Positions 1 through 12,141 are shown, counted from the first letter of the stretch. The stretch is DNA of 64,000 nt from Lichenibacterium minor (GCF_004137685.1 NZ_QYBB01000002.1:124001-188000); one strand, 5' to 3'. Program-made: numbers and translations. The notes: generated from the letters alone by a model not told the origin.

Positions 1-360
1 GCGCGGGACGGCATCGCCGCCCTGGTGGCGCTGGAGCCCGCCGCCCTGCCCGACCCCGCGGGCGACCTGTCGGCCTTCCGGGACCTGCCGGTGCTGATCG
101 TCTACGGCGACCACGTCGCGGCGTCGCCGCGCTGGGCGCCCCGGCTCGCCCTGGCGCGGGCCTTCGTGGCGGCGGCGAACGCGGCCGGCGGCCGGGCCGA
201 ACTGATGTCGCTGCCCGAACGCGGCATTCGCGGCAATTCCCACATGCTGATGCAGGACCGGAACAGCGACGTCGTGGCGGAGCTCGTGGCCGCATGGATC
301 GGCCGGGAACGGCCGCACGGGGCCGGCGGCGCCGCGGGGCGGCCGATCGGGGGCGCCTGA
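1..360 (+). CDS. Alpha/beta hydrolase, C-terminal fragment (gene cut by the window edge)
   Basis: The frame is open from base 1, so the start lies upstream of the window. The visible 119 residues look like the last third of a serine alpha/beta hydrolase or esterase. A hydrophobic strand ends in VLIVYGDHV, placing an acidic residue where the catalytic Asp usually sits. A later GNSHMLMQD segment would carry the catalytic His (codon at 241-243). The last 20 residues are Gly/Ala/Pro-rich and low in complexity. The nucleophile Ser region is not in the window, so substrate and subfamily cannot be named. Confidence 0.6.
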   Translation, partial: ARDGIAALVALEPAALPDPAGDLSAFRDLPVLIVYGDHVAASPRWAPRLALARAFVAAANAAGGRAELMSLPERGIRGNSHMLMQDRNSDVVAELVAAWIGRERPHGAGGAAGRPIGGA

Positions 361-462
361 CCCGGGAGCGATGGGGCCCCCGCCCGCGCGGGTCCATCGC
401 GGCAACCCGGATTGGCGCGGGGCGCTTTCCCCCTATATCGCCCGAAGTCTGACCGCGCGAGG

Positions 463-660
463 ATGCCGATGTTCGTCGAAGGTGGAGGCGGATGGAAACC
501 CCCGCCCTGGCAGCCGCCGCCGCGGAAGCCCAAGATGACGCGCAAGCAGGAGCGGATCATCCTGTGGCTCGTCGGCGTCAACGTCCTGTTCCTGCTGATC
601 GCGCCGATCGGCGGCGTCACCATCGTGCAGACCCTGGTGTCCCTGCTGGCGCACGGCTGA
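463..660 (+). CDS. Small single-pass membrane protein, unknown function
   Basis: A 65-residue protein. An upstream in-frame start at 412 exists, but the ATG at 463 follows a purine-rich GCGAGG and removes an Arg-rich leader that looks like read-through. The N-terminus is Gly/Trp/Pro-rich (GGGGWKPPPWQPPP). A basic stretch (KPKMTRKQER) follows, then one hydrophobic helix of about 25 residues, giving an expected topology with a short cytoplasmic basic segment before the membrane span. I do not recognise a named family. The composition is consistent with a conserved small protein, but the coding call rests on the RBS-like sequence and the coherent membrane segment only. Confidence 0.5.
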   Translation: MPMFVEGGGGWKPPPWQPPPRKPKMTRKQERIILWLVGVNVLFLLIAPIGGVTIVQTLVSLLAHG

Positions 661-863
661 GGCGGCCCGCTCCGGGGAGCGGCGGGCGCCGGCCCGCCCC
701 GGCGCCGGCACCCCCGGGATGCGATGCGCGGGTCGCCCAGGCCCGTCCCGCCCCCCGAAACGGGACCGCACACCCGTGAGGAAGGATCCGGGTGGCAGTA
801 TGCAATCATCGTCATCGCGATCGGGGGTTCTTCGTCCTTCATTAAGCAAATTAAGCTTTACTC

Positions 864-2417
864 ATGTCAGGCCGGTCGATGCCGCTTCTGATGAGACCCC
901 AGACCATGTTGTTCCGCCGCCCCCAGGCCACGTTCGGCATCTCGCATGATGCCCTGAAGGTCATGATCTGCAAGGTGCGGGCGATCGAGCGCGTGCAGGC
1001 CGTGATCGAATTCGATCCGGACGGGACCATCGTCACGGCCAACGACACCTTCCTGTCGGTCATGGGATACGGCCTCGACGAGATCGTCGGGCGCCATCAC
1101 GGGATGTTCGTGGAGCCCGCCCTCCGCGACAATGCGGATTACCAGAACTTCTGGGCGCGGCTCCGCCGCAAGGAGTTCATCCAGGAAACGTTTCGGCGGA
1201 TCGGGCGGGACGGCCGCGTCGTCTGGATCCAGGGCTCCTACAACCCGCTCATGGACGCGGACGACAAGGTTTACCGCATCGTCAAATTCGCCACCGACGT
1301 CACCTCCGCGGTCGCGGAGCGCACCGCGCACGACGCCCGATCGGCGGAAACCACCCGCGTCCAGATGCAGGTCGTCACCGGCCTGGCGGGCGGGCTGCAG
1401 CGCTTGGCGGCGGGCGACCTGCTGTGCCGGATCGACGACCGGTTCGACGCCGACTTCGAGAAGCTGCGGACGGACTTCAACGACACGGCGGAAACGCTGC
1501 AGCAGGCCCTGCTGAAGGTGTCGGAGAACGCGTCGGCGATGACCCGGGGCGCGGCCGAGATCGGGGCCGCGGCCGACGACCTGAGCCGCCGCACCGAGCA
1601 GCAGGCGGCTTCGCTGGAGGAAACCGCGGCGGCGCTCGACGAGATCACCGCCACGGTGCGGAAGTCCGCCGACGGCGCCACCCACGCCCACGAGGTGGTG
1701 GCGGCCGCCAAGGCCGGCGCCGAGCAGTCCGGGCGCGTGGTGCGCCAGGCCGTGGAAGCGATGGGCGGCATCGAGCGGTCGTCGCGCGAGATCAGCCAGA
1801 TCATCGGCGTGATCGACGAGATCGCGTTCCAGACCAACCTGCTGGCGCTCAACGCGGGTGTGGAAGCGGCGCGGGCCGGCGACGCGGGGCGCGGCTTCGC
1901 GGTCGTGGCGTCCGAGGTTCGGGCGCTGGCGCAGCGCTCGGCGGAGGCCGCCAAGGAGATCAAGGGCCTGATCTCGACCTCGGGCGCCCAGGTCCAGCAG
2001 GGCGTCGCCTTCGTGGGCCAGACCGGCGAGGCGCTGTCCCGGCTGGGCGTGCAGGTGGCGGAGATCGACGGCATCGTGGGCGAGATCGCCGCTTCCGCCC
2101 GCGAACAGGCGGTGGGCCTCGACCAGGTCAACACGGCCGTGAACCAGATGGACCAGGTGACGCAGCAGAACGCCGCCATGGTGGAACAGTCCACCGCGGC
2201 GAGCCACGCGCTGGCGGGAGAAGCGGACGCCCTCAACCGGCTGATCAGCGGCTTCCAGGTCGGCCAGCCGACGCCGGCCGCCCGCGGCGTGGAGCGGAAC
2301 CGCGACCACAGGCTCCCCCGGGCCACCCCCGTCGCGGCCCTGAAGACGGTCGGGCGCGGCGGGGCGGCCCGAAAGGCGCAGCCCGCGGCCGCCGAGGAAA
2401 GCTGGGAAGAGTTCTGA
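864..2417 (+). CDS. Soluble methyl-accepting chemotaxis protein with PAS sensor and CheR-binding tail
   Basis: A 517-residue chemoreceptor that should feed a CheA/CheW array. Residues about 40-147 form a PAS domain ([19 protein letters not shown] at 51-69, then a typical PAC end). A short HAMP-like linker lies near 175-220 and the methylation helices and signalling hairpin at about 230-465. The hairpin tip is [20 protein letters not shown] near 318-337. No membrane segment is visible, so it is cytoplasmic, and the PAS may bind haem or FAD. The C-terminus ends SWEEF, which fits the xWxxF pentapeptide that tethers CheR/CheB, after a flexible linker. Start choice is uncertain: the ATG at 864 has no clear RBS, and ATGs at 882 and 906 are alternatives. 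Confidence 0.93.
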   Translation: MSGRSMPLLMRPQTMLFRRPQATFGISHDALKVMICKVRAIERVQAVIEFDPDGTIVTANDTFLSVMGYGLDEIVGRHHGMFVEPALRDNADYQNFWARLRRKEFIQETFRRIGRDGRVVWIQGSYNPLMDADDKVYRIVKFATDVTSAVAERTAHDARSAETTRVQMQVVTGLAGGLQRLAAGDLLCRIDDRFDADFEKLRTDFNDTAETLQQALLKVSENASAMTRGAAEIGAAADDLSRRTEQQAASLEETAAALDEITATVRKSADGATHAHEVVAAAKAGAEQSGRVVRQAVEAMGGIERSSREISQIIGVIDEIAFQTNLLALNAGVEAARAGDAGRGFAVVASEVRALAQRSAEAAKEIKGLISTSGAQVQQGVAFVGQTGEALSRLGVQVAEIDGIVGEIAASAREQAVGLDQVNTAVNQMDQVTQQNAAMVEQSTAASHALAGEADALNRLISGFQVGQPTPAARGVERNRDHRLPRATPVAALKTVGRGGAARKAQPAAAEESWEEF

Positions 2418-2440
2418 CACCAGCGGTCAGGACTCTCGAC

Positions 2441-2525
2441 CGCCGGCCAGCGCGAAGGCACGCGCCGCCGCTCCTGCGGCGCGGCGCGACGGGGATGCGT
2501 CGGCAGTCCCGTCGCCCGGCATCAC
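2441..2525. repeat. Stop-codon-associated hairpin repeat, copy A
   Basis: GC-rich segment 3' of the chemoreceptor gene. It shares an ordered core with copies at 14571, 44265 and 59893: a CGCGAA-type start, a GCGCCGC/GCGGCGC inverted repeat, then GACGGG/CCCGTC arms and a CCCGG end. It can fold into two adjacent hairpins without a T-tract. The chemoreceptor stop itself reads TGACACC, matching the stop-proximal end of copy B. Confidence 0.6.
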
Positions 2526-2658
2526 ACAAGCCGTGCGGGGCCGGCCTTGCGGAAGCGCGCCGGGACCGCGGCCGTCGACGGGTCCCCCGAAAACCGACAT
2601 AATGGACGGGTGTTGATGGCGCGCCCGATGCAGGGCGCGCTGCCGGAGCCGCTATTCG

Positions 2659-4563
2659 ATGCCGACCCTGACCCGCCGTTCGGCCCTGGCCCTGGGCTCC
2701 ACGCTCGCGGGGGCGGCCCTCGCCCGGCCCTGGCCGGCGCTGGCGGCGGCCGAAATCCCCGCCGCCTGGCCCGACAGGCTGCCCGACGGCTGGACCGAAA
2801 GCCACGGCCTGTCGGCCTTCGGCGAGTTGAACCTGCCGGCCGGCTTCGAAGCCCTGCCCTACGTCGACCCCGCGGCGCCCAAGGGCGGCACGATCGTGCT
2901 GGAGCCCACGACCGCCGGGCTGAACCAGAACTTCACCACCTTCGACACGCTGAACATCTACATCCTGCGCGGCGACGGCGCCGCCGGCATGGGGTTGGTG
3001 TTCGACACGCTGATGACCGGCACGCTCGACGAGCCCGACGCGCTCTACGGCCTCGTGGCCCGGTCCGTCCGCGTGTCGCCCGACCGCCTCACCTACCGCT
3101 TCCTGCTGCGGCCCGAAGCGCGCTTCCACGACGGCTCGAAGCTCACCGCGGCCGACTGCGCCTTCAGCCTCGACCTGCTGAAGGCCAAGGGCCATCCCAA
3201 CCTGCGCACCGGCCTGCGCCACCTCGCGTCCGCGACGGCGCTCGCCGACGACCTGCTCGAGGTGAAGCTCGACCCCGAGCGGACGCGCGAAACCCACCTC
3301 ACGGTGGCGGGCCTGCCGATCTTCTCGAAGAGCTATTACACGGCCCATCCCTTCGACCAGACCACGTTGGACCCGCCCCTCGGCTCCTCGGCCTACCGGG
3401 TCGGCATCGTCGACCAGGGGCGCACCATCGCGTTCGACCGCGTGAAGGACTATTGGGCCAAGGACCTGCCCATCAACCGCGGCCAGGCGAACTTCGACAC
3501 GATCCGCTACGAATATTACCGCGAACGGCAGGTCGGCTTCGAGGCGTTCAAATCGGGCGCGACCACGTTCCACGAGGATGCGACCTCGATCAACTGGGCC
3601 AAGGGCTACGATTTCCCGGCCGTCCAGGACGGCCGCGTCCAGCGCCGCACCGTGCCGACCGACGGGCCGGTCGGCATCCAGGGCTGGTGGCTGAACACCC
3701 GCCGCGACCAGTTCAGGGACCCGCGGGTGCGCCAAGCGCTCGGCTACGCCTTCGATTTCCAATGGGTCGACAAGAACATCATGTTCGGCCTCTACGAGCG
3801 CACGGTGTCGTATTTCCAGAACACCCCCATGGCGGCCGTCGGCCTGCCGCTGCCGGGCGAGATCGAGATCCTGGAGCCGTTCCGCGGCAGGGTCCCGGAC
3901 AGCGTCTTCGGCCCCGCCGTCCTGCCGCCGGTCTCGGACGGGTCGGGCCAGGACCGCGGCCTGCTGGCCCAGGCGAACAAGCTGCTGCTGCAGGCCGGCT
4001 GCAAGCGCGACGGCAACGTTTTGAGGTTGCCGGGCGGGGAGCCCTTCCACATCGAGTTCCTGGACTTCGGCGGCTCGCTGGAGCGCCACACCCAGCCGCT
4101 GATCAAGAACCTGCAACTGCTCGGCATCGACGCCCGGTTTCGCGTGGTCGACGCCGCGCAATACCAGTCCCGCCTGAACGACTTCGACTTCGACGTCATC
4201 ACGCTGAACCGGGGCGGCGACTCGACGCCCGGCGAGGGCCTGCGCATCTCCTACGGGTCGGAAGCGGCCAGGACGCCGGGATCGCAGAACTTCACCGGGA
4301 CGGCGGACCCCGTGATCGACGCCCTGATCGAGATGGCGCTCCACGCCGGCACCCGCGCCGAGTTGACGACGATCTGCCGCGCGCTCGACCGGGTCCTGCG
4401 CGCGCAGTTCTATTGGATCCCCATGTGGAACAAGCCGGACCACTGGCTGGCCTACTGGGACGAGTTCGGCTGGCCCGCGAAGGCGCCGAAGCTCGACCCC
4501 GGCGTGCTTTCGACGTGGTGGTCCGACGACGCCAAGGCGAAGCAGCTCAAGGCGAAGGGCTGA
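2659..4563 (+). CDS. yejA: Periplasmic oligopeptide-binding protein of an ABC importer (YejA type, SBP family 5)
   Basis: A 634-residue family 5 solute-binding protein, the usual length for YejA. The N-terminus has a twin-arginine signal (LTRRSALALG) followed by an Ala-rich hydrophobic stretch, so export by Tat is likely. The mature start FGELNLPAGFEALPYVDPAAP followed by KGG is the YejA-type signature. The C-terminus has WIPMWNKPDHWLAYWD, also typical. It captures peptides in the periplasm and hands them to the YejB/YejE channel; Yej systems are linked to peptide antibiotic uptake and peptide resistance. The next gene starts 1 base after its stop, so this is an operon. Confidence 0.93.
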   Translation: MPTLTRRSALALGSTLAGAALARPWPALAAAEIPAAWPDRLPDGWTESHGLSAFGELNLPAGFEALPYVDPAAPKGGTIVLEPTTAGLNQNFTTFDTLNIYILRGDGAAGMGLVFDTLMTGTLDEPDALYGLVARSVRVSPDRLTYRFLLRPEARFHDGSKLTAADCAFSLDLLKAKGHPNLRTGLRHLASATALADDLLEVKLDPERTRETHLTVAGLPIFSKSYYTAHPFDQTTLDPPLGSSAYRVGIVDQGRTIAFDRVKDYWAKDLPINRGQANFDTIRYEYYRERQVGFEAFKSGATTFHEDATSINWAKGYDFPAVQDGRVQRRTVPTDGPVGIQGWWLNTRRDQFRDPRVRQALGYAFDFQWVDKNIMFGLYERTVSYFQNTPMAAVGLPLPGEIEILEPFRGRVPDSVFGPAVLPPVSDGSGQDRGLLAQANKLLLQAGCKRDGNVLRLPGGEPFHIEFLDFGGSLERHTQPLIKNLQLLGIDARFRVVDAAQYQSRLNDFDFDVITLNRGGDSTPGEGLRISYGSEAARTPGSQNFTGTADPVIDALIEMALHAGTRAELTTICRALDRVLRAQFYWIPMWNKPDHWLAYWDEFGWPAKAPKLDPGVLSTWWSDDAKAKQLKAKG

Positions 4564-4564
4564 C

Positions 4565-5668
4565 ATGCTCGGCTATATCGCGCGCCGCGTGCTGCTCATG
4601 GTGCCGACCGTGCTCGGCATCCTGTTCGTGTCCTTCGTGATCGTGCAGTTCGCGCCGGGCGGCCCGGTCGAGCGCGTCATCGCGCAGCTCCAGGGCACGG
4701 CGAGCGGCGGCGGCGGCCTCGGCGGCGGGGGGACCGACATCGGCGCGGCCGCGGGGGCGCAGGCCGGCATGGGCGGCGAAGGCGCGAAGTACCGCGGCGC
4801 CCAGGGCCTCGACCCGAAGTTCGTGGCCGAGCTCGAAAAGCAGTTCGGCTTCGACAAGCCCGCCTACGAGCGCTTCGGGCTGATGGTCAAGAACTACGCG
4901 ACCTTCGACTTCGGCCAAAGCTACTACCGCGACACGCCGGTGCTGAAGCTCATCGGCGAGCGCCTGCCGGTGTCGATCTCGCTGGGCTTGTGGATGACGC
5001 TGCTCTCCTACGTCATCTCGATCCCGCTCGGCATCGCCAAGGCGGTGAGGGACGGCTCGCGCTTCGACGTCTGGACGTCGAGCGTGGTGACGATCGGCTA
5101 CGCGGTGCCGTCCTTCCTGTTCGCCATCCTGCTCATCATCCTGTTCGCCGGCGGGTCCTTCTACCAGGTCTTCCCGCTGCGGGGCCTGGTCAGCGAGAAC
5201 TGGGCGGAGCTGGGCTGGCCCCACAAGATCACCGACTACCTGTGGCACATCACCCTGCCGGTGGTGGCCATGTCGGTCGGCGCCTTCGCGACCTCGACCT
5301 TTCTGACCAAGAATTCCTTCCTCGACGAGATCAAGAAGCAATACGTGCAGACCGCCCGCATGAAGGGCCTGAGCGAGCGCCGCGTCCTCTACGGCCACGT
5401 GTTCCGCAACGCCATGATGATCGTGGTGGCGGGCTTCCCCGGCGCCTTCGTGTCCGCTTTCTTCACCGGCGCGATCCTCATCGAGGAGATCTTCAACCTG
5501 CCGGGCCTGGGGCTCCTGTCCTACGACAGCATCATGAACCGCGATTACCCGGTGGTCTTCGCCAACCTGTACATCTTCGCGCTGCTCGGCCTCGTGGTGA
5601 ACCTGATCTCCGACCTCACCTACACCTGGATCGATCCGCGGATCGACTTCGAAACGCGAGGCGTGTGA
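4565..5668 (+). CDS. yejB: ABC importer permease YejB
   Basis: A 367-residue inner-membrane permease of the BPD_transp_1 family. It opens with the standard MLGYIARRVLLMVPTVLGIL first helix. A Gly-rich insert sits at about residues 55-80, followed by a KYRGAQGLDPKFVAELEKQF segment typical of YejB. The cytoplasmic EAA-like loop reads ARMKGLSERRVLYGHVFRNA, where the ATPase would dock. It forms a heterodimer with YejE to pass peptides captured by YejA. Its start lies one base after the yejA stop, and the yejE start lies one base after its own stop, so translation is likely coupled. Confidence 0.93.
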   Translation: MLGYIARRVLLMVPTVLGILFVSFVIVQFAPGGPVERVIAQLQGTASGGGGLGGGGTDIGAAAGAQAGMGGEGAKYRGAQGLDPKFVAELEKQFGFDKPAYERFGLMVKNYATFDFGQSYYRDTPVLKLIGERLPVSISLGLWMTLLSYVISIPLGIAKAVRDGSRFDVWTSSVVTIGYAVPSFLFAILLIILFAGGSFYQVFPLRGLVSENWAELGWPHKITDYLWHITLPVVAMSVGAFATSTFLTKNSFLDEIKKQYVQTARMKGLSERRVLYGHVFRNAMMIVVAGFPGAFVSAFFTGAILIEEIFNLPGLGLLSYDSIMNRDYPVVFANLYIFALLGLVVNLISDLTYTWIDPRIDFETRGV

Positions 5669-5669
5669 G

Positions 5670-6833
5670 ATGGACGCGCTCGTCGACCCGAAGCCCCCGT
5701 CCCCGGCGGCCGGCCGGCGCGGCTGGCTCGACCTCACGCCGATCAACCGGCGGCGGCTCGACGCCTTCAAGCGCAACCGGCGCGGCTACGGATCGTTCCT
5801 GGTCTTCGCCGCCCTGTTCCTGGTGACGCTCGGCGCCGAGTTCGTCGCCAACGAGCGGCCGCTCGTCGTCTCCTACAAGGGCGACATCCTGTTTCCCGTG
5901 TTCAACGACTATCCTGAGGAGCGCTTCGGCGGCTTCCTCGCGCATACCGACTACCGCAACCCCGAAACCGCGAAGGAGATCGACGACCACGGCTGGATGA
6001 TCTGGGCGCCGATCCGCTATTCCAACTCCACCCGCAACCTGTCGCCCCCCACGACCCTGCCGTCCCCGCCCACCTGGCTGCTGTCGGACGCCCAATGCAG
6101 CCGCGCCATCCGGGACGGGGGCGGAACCCCGCCCGCGACGCGTCCCTGTTCGGCCCTCGAAACCAACTGGCTCGGCACGGACGACCACGGCCGCGACGTG
6201 CTCACGCGGCTGATCTACGGCTTCCGCCTGTCGATCGTCTTCGCGCTGCTGCTGGCCGGCATCTCGTCGGCGGTCGGCATCGCGGCCGGCGCCGTGCAGG
6301 GCTATTTCGGCGGCTGGACCGACCTCATCATGCAGCGCGTGATCGAGATCTGGTCGTCGCTGCCCCACCTCTACATCCTGATCATCGTGGCGGCGGTGAT
6401 CACGCCCTCCTTCGGCGTCCTGCTCGGCATCCTGCTGCTGTTCTCCTGGGTGAACCTGGTCCACCTCGTGCGGGCGGAGTTCCTGCGCGCCCGCAACTTC
6501 GAATACGTCAATGCCGCCCGGGCGCTCGGCCTGTCGAACCTGCGCATCATGTGGAAGCACGTGCTGCCCAACGCCATGGTGGCGACCCTGACCTTCCTGC
6601 CCTTCATCCTGTCGGGCTCCATCACCACCCTCACCTCGCTCGACTTCCTCGGCCTCGGCCTGCCGCCGGGCTCGCCGTCGCTGGGGGAAATGCTGCTGCA
6701 GGGCACGTCGAACCTGCAGGCTCCGTGGCTGGGGCTGACGGCCTTCCTCACCATCGCGATCATGCTGTCGCTGCTGATCTTCATCGGCGAAGCCGTCCGC
6801 GACGCCTTCGACCCGCGCAAGACGTTCCGCTGA
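5670..6833 (+). CDS. yejE: ABC importer permease YejE
   Basis: A 387-residue permease, partner of YejB. After a cytoplasmic N-terminus (NRRRLDAFKRNRRGYGSF) there is one helix and a long periplasmic loop (about residues 55-165). The core permease region begins at LGTDDHGRDVLTRLIYGFRL, the hallmark of DppC/OppC-type subunits. The EAA-like loop is NAARALGLSNLRIMWKHVLP, and the end is DAFDPRKTF. In most genomes a double ATPase (YejF) follows, but here the next gene is a PilZ protein, so the ATPase must be encoded elsewhere or recruited from another system. Confidence 0.93.
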   Translation: MDALVDPKPPSPAAGRRGWLDLTPINRRRLDAFKRNRRGYGSFLVFAALFLVTLGAEFVANERPLVVSYKGDILFPVFNDYPEERFGGFLAHTDYRNPETAKEIDDHGWMIWAPIRYSNSTRNLSPPTTLPSPPTWLLSDAQCSRAIRDGGGTPPATRPCSALETNWLGTDDHGRDVLTRLIYGFRLSIVFALLLAGISSAVGIAAGAVQGYFGGWTDLIMQRVIEIWSSLPHLYILIIVAAVITPSFGVLLGILLLFSWVNLVHLVRAEFLRARNFEYVNAARALGLSNLRIMWKHVLPNAMVATLTFLPFILSGSITTLTSLDFLGLGLPPGSPSLGEMLLQGTSNLQAPWLGLTAFLTIAIMLSLLIFIGEAVRDAFDPRKTFR

Positions 6834-6939
6834 CGCAAGGCGCGTCGACGGTCCGTAAAGGATCGGCCAGTTAACCTCGGCTCAGCTTCGGGGGCCGCGG
6901 GGGCCTCCCTCGTCGATCGAGACAGGACAGCCTCGGACC

Positions 6940-7362
6940 ATGATCGGCCTCGGAAGAGTGTGGAAGGCCGTCACGGGCGGCAAGGGCGATGCGGCGCCGA
7001 CGCCGCCGGCCTCGACCATCCCGCGCGACATCACGGCCCCCCGGACCGTCGTCAGCTTCGAGCCGGCCTCGAGCCTCGATGACGCCGAGCCCAGCGAGAC
7101 GCGCTCGGCCGAGCGCTTCGTGCCCAACAAGACCGCGACGATGCTGACCACCGTGGGCGGCAAGCGCTTCGCCGCGCGCATCATCAACATCTCGCGGACG
7201 GGCGTGGCGGTGGAACCCGAGGCGGCCGGCTTCGGCTCGGAGGACATCGCCCTCGTGGGCACGCGGCCGGTCACGCCGGGCCGCCGCATCGCGCTCGGCA
7301 TGGTGTTCCTGTTCAAGAAGCCGCTCGACCCCAAGCTCTGCGGGCCCGATCTCATCCTGTAG
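6940..7362 (+). CDS. PilZ-domain protein, probable c-di-GMP effector
   Basis: A 140-residue soluble protein. The first 50 residues are low in complexity (Pro/Ala-rich). The second half is a PilZ domain carrying both c-di-GMP signatures: RSAER (residues 55-59, RxxxR) and NISRTG (83-88, N/DxSxxG). It should bind the second messenger and alter a partner controlling motility, exopolysaccharide or cell-surface traits. No partner gene is adjacent: yejE ends about 100 bp upstream and alaS is convergent. The ligand-binding residues are all present, so binding is likely; the output is unknown. Confidence 0.8.
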   Translation: MIGLGRVWKAVTGGKGDAAPTPPASTIPRDITAPRTVVSFEPASSLDDAEPSETRSAERFVPNKTATMLTTVGGKRFAARIINISRTGVAVEPEAAGFGSEDIALVGTRPVTPGRRIALGMVFLFKKPLDPKLCGPDLIL

Positions 7363-7376
7363 GGCTAAGCCGACAG

Positions 7377-7461
7377 GTCATCGAAGATCGCCAGAACGCT
7401 GCTCTCGCGTGGCCACAGACGGTCATGACAAAAATCCTGACAAGCCGTCATCTTCGATGAC
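7377..7461. repeat. 12-bp inverted repeat in the PilZ-alaS gap
   Basis: Perfect 12-bp arms, GTCATCGAAGAT at 7377-7388 and ATCTTCGATGAC at 7450-7461, are separated by 61 bases. The spacer contains further TGACA and GTCAT words. It lies between the converging 3' ends of the PilZ gene and alaS. It could be a protein-binding site or a long-range hairpin; there is no T-tract to make it a classic terminator. Confidence 0.5.
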
Positions 7462-7596
7462 ATTCCGCCCTATCGCGACATTTCCAATGACGAGACCCGA
7501 ATGGCAGGCCTCGTCGCTCGTCTCCCTTTCACCCGTCCCGCGTCTGATCCGAGCGGGCCGTCGACCGCCTCACGACATCGCCTGAACCGCCTTCTT

Positions 7597-10278
<2,682 letters not shown>

Positions 10279-10371
10279 GGCACTGGGACTCGGGATCTGG
10301 AAGGCGCGGGCCCTCAGGACGCGAAAAAGGGCGCAGGCCCCCTTTAGCCGCGCCCCCCGAAGCTGTCGAGC

Positions 10372-10391
10372 GAAGGGGCCCACGCCCCTTC
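10372..10391 (-). terminator. Hairpin 3' of recA (possible weak terminator)
   Basis: An 8-bp perfect stem, GAAGGGGC and GCCCCTTC, with a 4-base loop lies about 40 bases after the recA stop and before alaS. No T-run follows on the recA strand, so intrinsic termination would be weak; it may instead protect the recA transcript end. Confidence 0.35.
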
Positions 10392-10431
10392 ACTTTGCGT
10401 TAACCTGTCACCTCCGGGAAGCGAAGGCCGA

Positions 10432-11523
10432 TCACGCTTCCGGCGGCGTGTCGTCGTCCTCGTCGCCCTCGGGCCCGCCCGTTTCCAGGATGCGCTCGGC
10501 GATGAGGCCGGAGTTCTCGCGGATGGCGGCCTCCACCTTGCGGGCGACGTCCGGGTTGGTCTTGAAGAAGGTCTTGGCGTTCTCGCGGCCCTGGCCCAGG
10601 CGCTGGCTGTCGTAGGAGAACCAGGCGCCGGACTTCTCGACGATGCCGGCCTTCACGCCGAGGTCGACGAGCTCGCCGACCTTGGAGATGCCTTCCCCGT
10701 ACATGATGTCGAACTCGACCTGCTTGAACGGCGGGGCGACCTTGTTCTTCACCACCTTCACGCGCGTCGAGTTGCCCGTCACCTCGTCGCGGTCCTTGAT
10801 CGAGCCGGTGCGGCGGATGTCGAGGCGGACGGAGGCGTAGAACTTCAGCGCGTTGCCGCCCGTGGTGGTTTCGGGCGAGCCGTACATCACGCCGATCTTC
10901 ATGCGGATCTGGTTGATGAAGATCACCATGGTGTTCGACTTCGAGATCGAAGCCGTGAGCTTGCGCAGCGCTTGGCTCATCAGGCGGGCCTGGAGGCCGG
11001 GCTGCACGTCGCCCATCTCGCCCTCGATCTCGGCGCGGGGCGTCAGGGCCGCGACGGAATCCACCACCAGCACGTCGATGGCGCCCGAGCGCACCAGCGT
11101 GTCGGTGATCTCCAGCGCCTGCTCGCCCGTGTCGGGCTGGGAGATCAGCAGGTCGTCGAGCTGCACGCCGAGCTTGCGGGCGTAGACGGGGTCGAGCGCG
11201 TGCTCGGCGTCCACGAAGGCGCAGACGCCGCCGTTCTTCTGCGCTTCCGCGATGCAGTGCAGCGTCAGCGTGGTCTTGCCGGACGATTCCGGCCCATAGA
11301 TCTCGATCACGCGGCCCCGCGGCAGGCCGCCGACGCCGAGCGCGATGTCGAGCCCCAGCGAGCCGGTGGAGATCGTCTCGATCTCGACGGCCTTCTGGTT
11401 CTTGCCGAGCCGCATGATCGAGCCCTTGCCGAAGGCCCGCTCGATCTGCGAGAGCGCTGCGTCGAGCGCCTTGGTCTTGTCCACGGACGATCCTTCAACG
11501 AGGCGGAGGTTGCTCTGAACCAC
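10432..11523 (-). CDS. recA: Recombinase RecA
   Basis: The DNA strand-exchange ATPase that also triggers LexA self-cleavage. All motifs are present: Walker A GPESSGKT, Walker [19 protein letters not shown] type segment, the L1/L2 loops (MSQALRKLT and [20 protein letters not shown]) and an acidic tail ([11 protein letters not shown]). I chose the GTG at 11523 because AGAAGGAC lies about 9 bases upstream and the product then starts like other alphaproteobacterial RecA proteins ([16 protein letters not shown]). A longer GTG start at 11544 has no good RBS. That choice gives 363 residues. A LexA-type box lies upstream. Confidence 0.98.
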   Translation of the reverse strand: MVQSNLRLVEGSSVDKTKALDAALSQIERAFGKGSIMRLGKNQKAVEIETISTGSLGLDIALGVGGLPRGRVIEIYGPESSGKTTLTLHCIAEAQKNGGVCAFVDAEHALDPVYARKLGVQLDDLLISQPDTGEQALEITDTLVRSGAIDVLVVDSVAALTPRAEIEGEMGDVQPGLQARLMSQALRKLTASISKSNTMVIFINQIRMKIGVMYGSPETTTGGNALKFYASVRLDIRRTGSIKDRDEVTGNSTRVKVVKNKVAPPFKQVEFDIMYGEGISKVGELVDLGVKAGIVEKSGAWFSYDSQRLGQGRENAKTFFKTNPDVARKVEAAIRENSGLIAERILETGGPEGDEDDDTPPEA

Positions 11524-11574
11524 GGCGTGACGTCCTTCTGACACGGGCGGAACCGCCCTGCAACTGAGGTGAAT

Positions 11575-11589
11575 GTACTCTGTTTGTTC
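11575..11589 (-). promoter_or_regulatory. LexA (SOS) box of recA
   Basis: On the recA strand the site reads GAAC, seven bases, GTAC. It differs by one base from the alphaproteobacterial LexA consensus GAAC-N7-GAAC. It lies about 50 bases upstream of the chosen recA start, where the promoter should be. This supports SOS induction of recA. Confidence 0.7.
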
Positions 11590-11870
11590 TCATCCGCAAG
11601 GGCAGGAACGGCCGCGTCGGAAAAGAATCCCGGCGGCGGGGACGGGCGCTCGGCGGCCCTTGATGCATCCACCCGTTGCGGCGGCGCACCCCATGAGGGG
11701 GCACGGGCAAGGGGTTCCCTCGACGTGCCAGTCCCGGCGATGCTGATCGTCGCGGCGCTCCGTGTTCGCCGGGAAGACACCAGGGTCCTGGTGTTGGCCC
11801 TGCGGGTGCGGCCCGACAGGCGGCCATACCGACGTCCGGCGGCGCGCCAGCCGGGCTTTGGCTGGCGAAC
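11590..11870. other. Intergenic region between recA and the Panacea module, no gene seen
   Basis: About 280 bases with no reading frame I can support. Several overlapping frames exist because of the GC content, but none has a coherent domain or RBS. It holds the upstream end of the recA promoter region and the 3' side of the small toxin gene. No clear terminator hairpin with a T-run was found. Confidence 0.4.
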
Positions 11871-12140
11871 TCAGACCGCCGCGATCTCCTCGACATGGAC
11901 GAGCGTCACGGTGCGGTCGGCCTCGATGGTGAAGATCACGTAGAGGGGTGGCACGCCGCCCATCTGCGCCGTGCGGGCGTATCGGAAACTGAACAGGTCG
12001 CTTTCGAATTTGTCGAAACCGAATGGATTGCGGCGCAGTCCATCGATGACGGTGTCCAACGCCGCGTCGATGATGCGATAGCCGCCGAGGCGGCTCACGC
12101 AGATTTCGAAATCCGGGCTGTAAACGATCGTCCGATGCAT
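11871..12140 (-). CDS. Putative toxin partner of the Panacea-domain protein (RelE/ParE-like size and context)
   Basis: An 89-residue protein starting MHRTIVYSPDFEICVSRLGG. Its ATG lies one base after the TGA of the Panacea gene, so the two are translationally coupled, antitoxin first. It has an alpha region (AALDTVIDGLRRNPFGFDKF) followed by strands ending in YARTAQMGGVPPLYVIFTIEADR and TVTLVHVEEI. That alpha-then-beta order and the basic centre resemble RelE/ParE-fold toxins, but no catalytic signature can be pinned down by eye. PanTA toxins are known to be very diverse, so the target (ribosome, gyrase or other) is open. Confidence 0.6.
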   Translation of the reverse strand: MHRTIVYSPDFEICVSRLGGYRIIDAALDTVIDGLRRNPFGFDKFESDLFSFRYARTAQMGGVPPLYVIFTIEADRTVTLVHVEEIAAV

Positions 12141-12141
12141 T

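Noticed and set aside
842..854. Possible CtrA site (TTAA-N-TTAA) before the chemoreceptor
   Set aside because: The spacing is five bases, not the required seven, and it is too close to the start codon.
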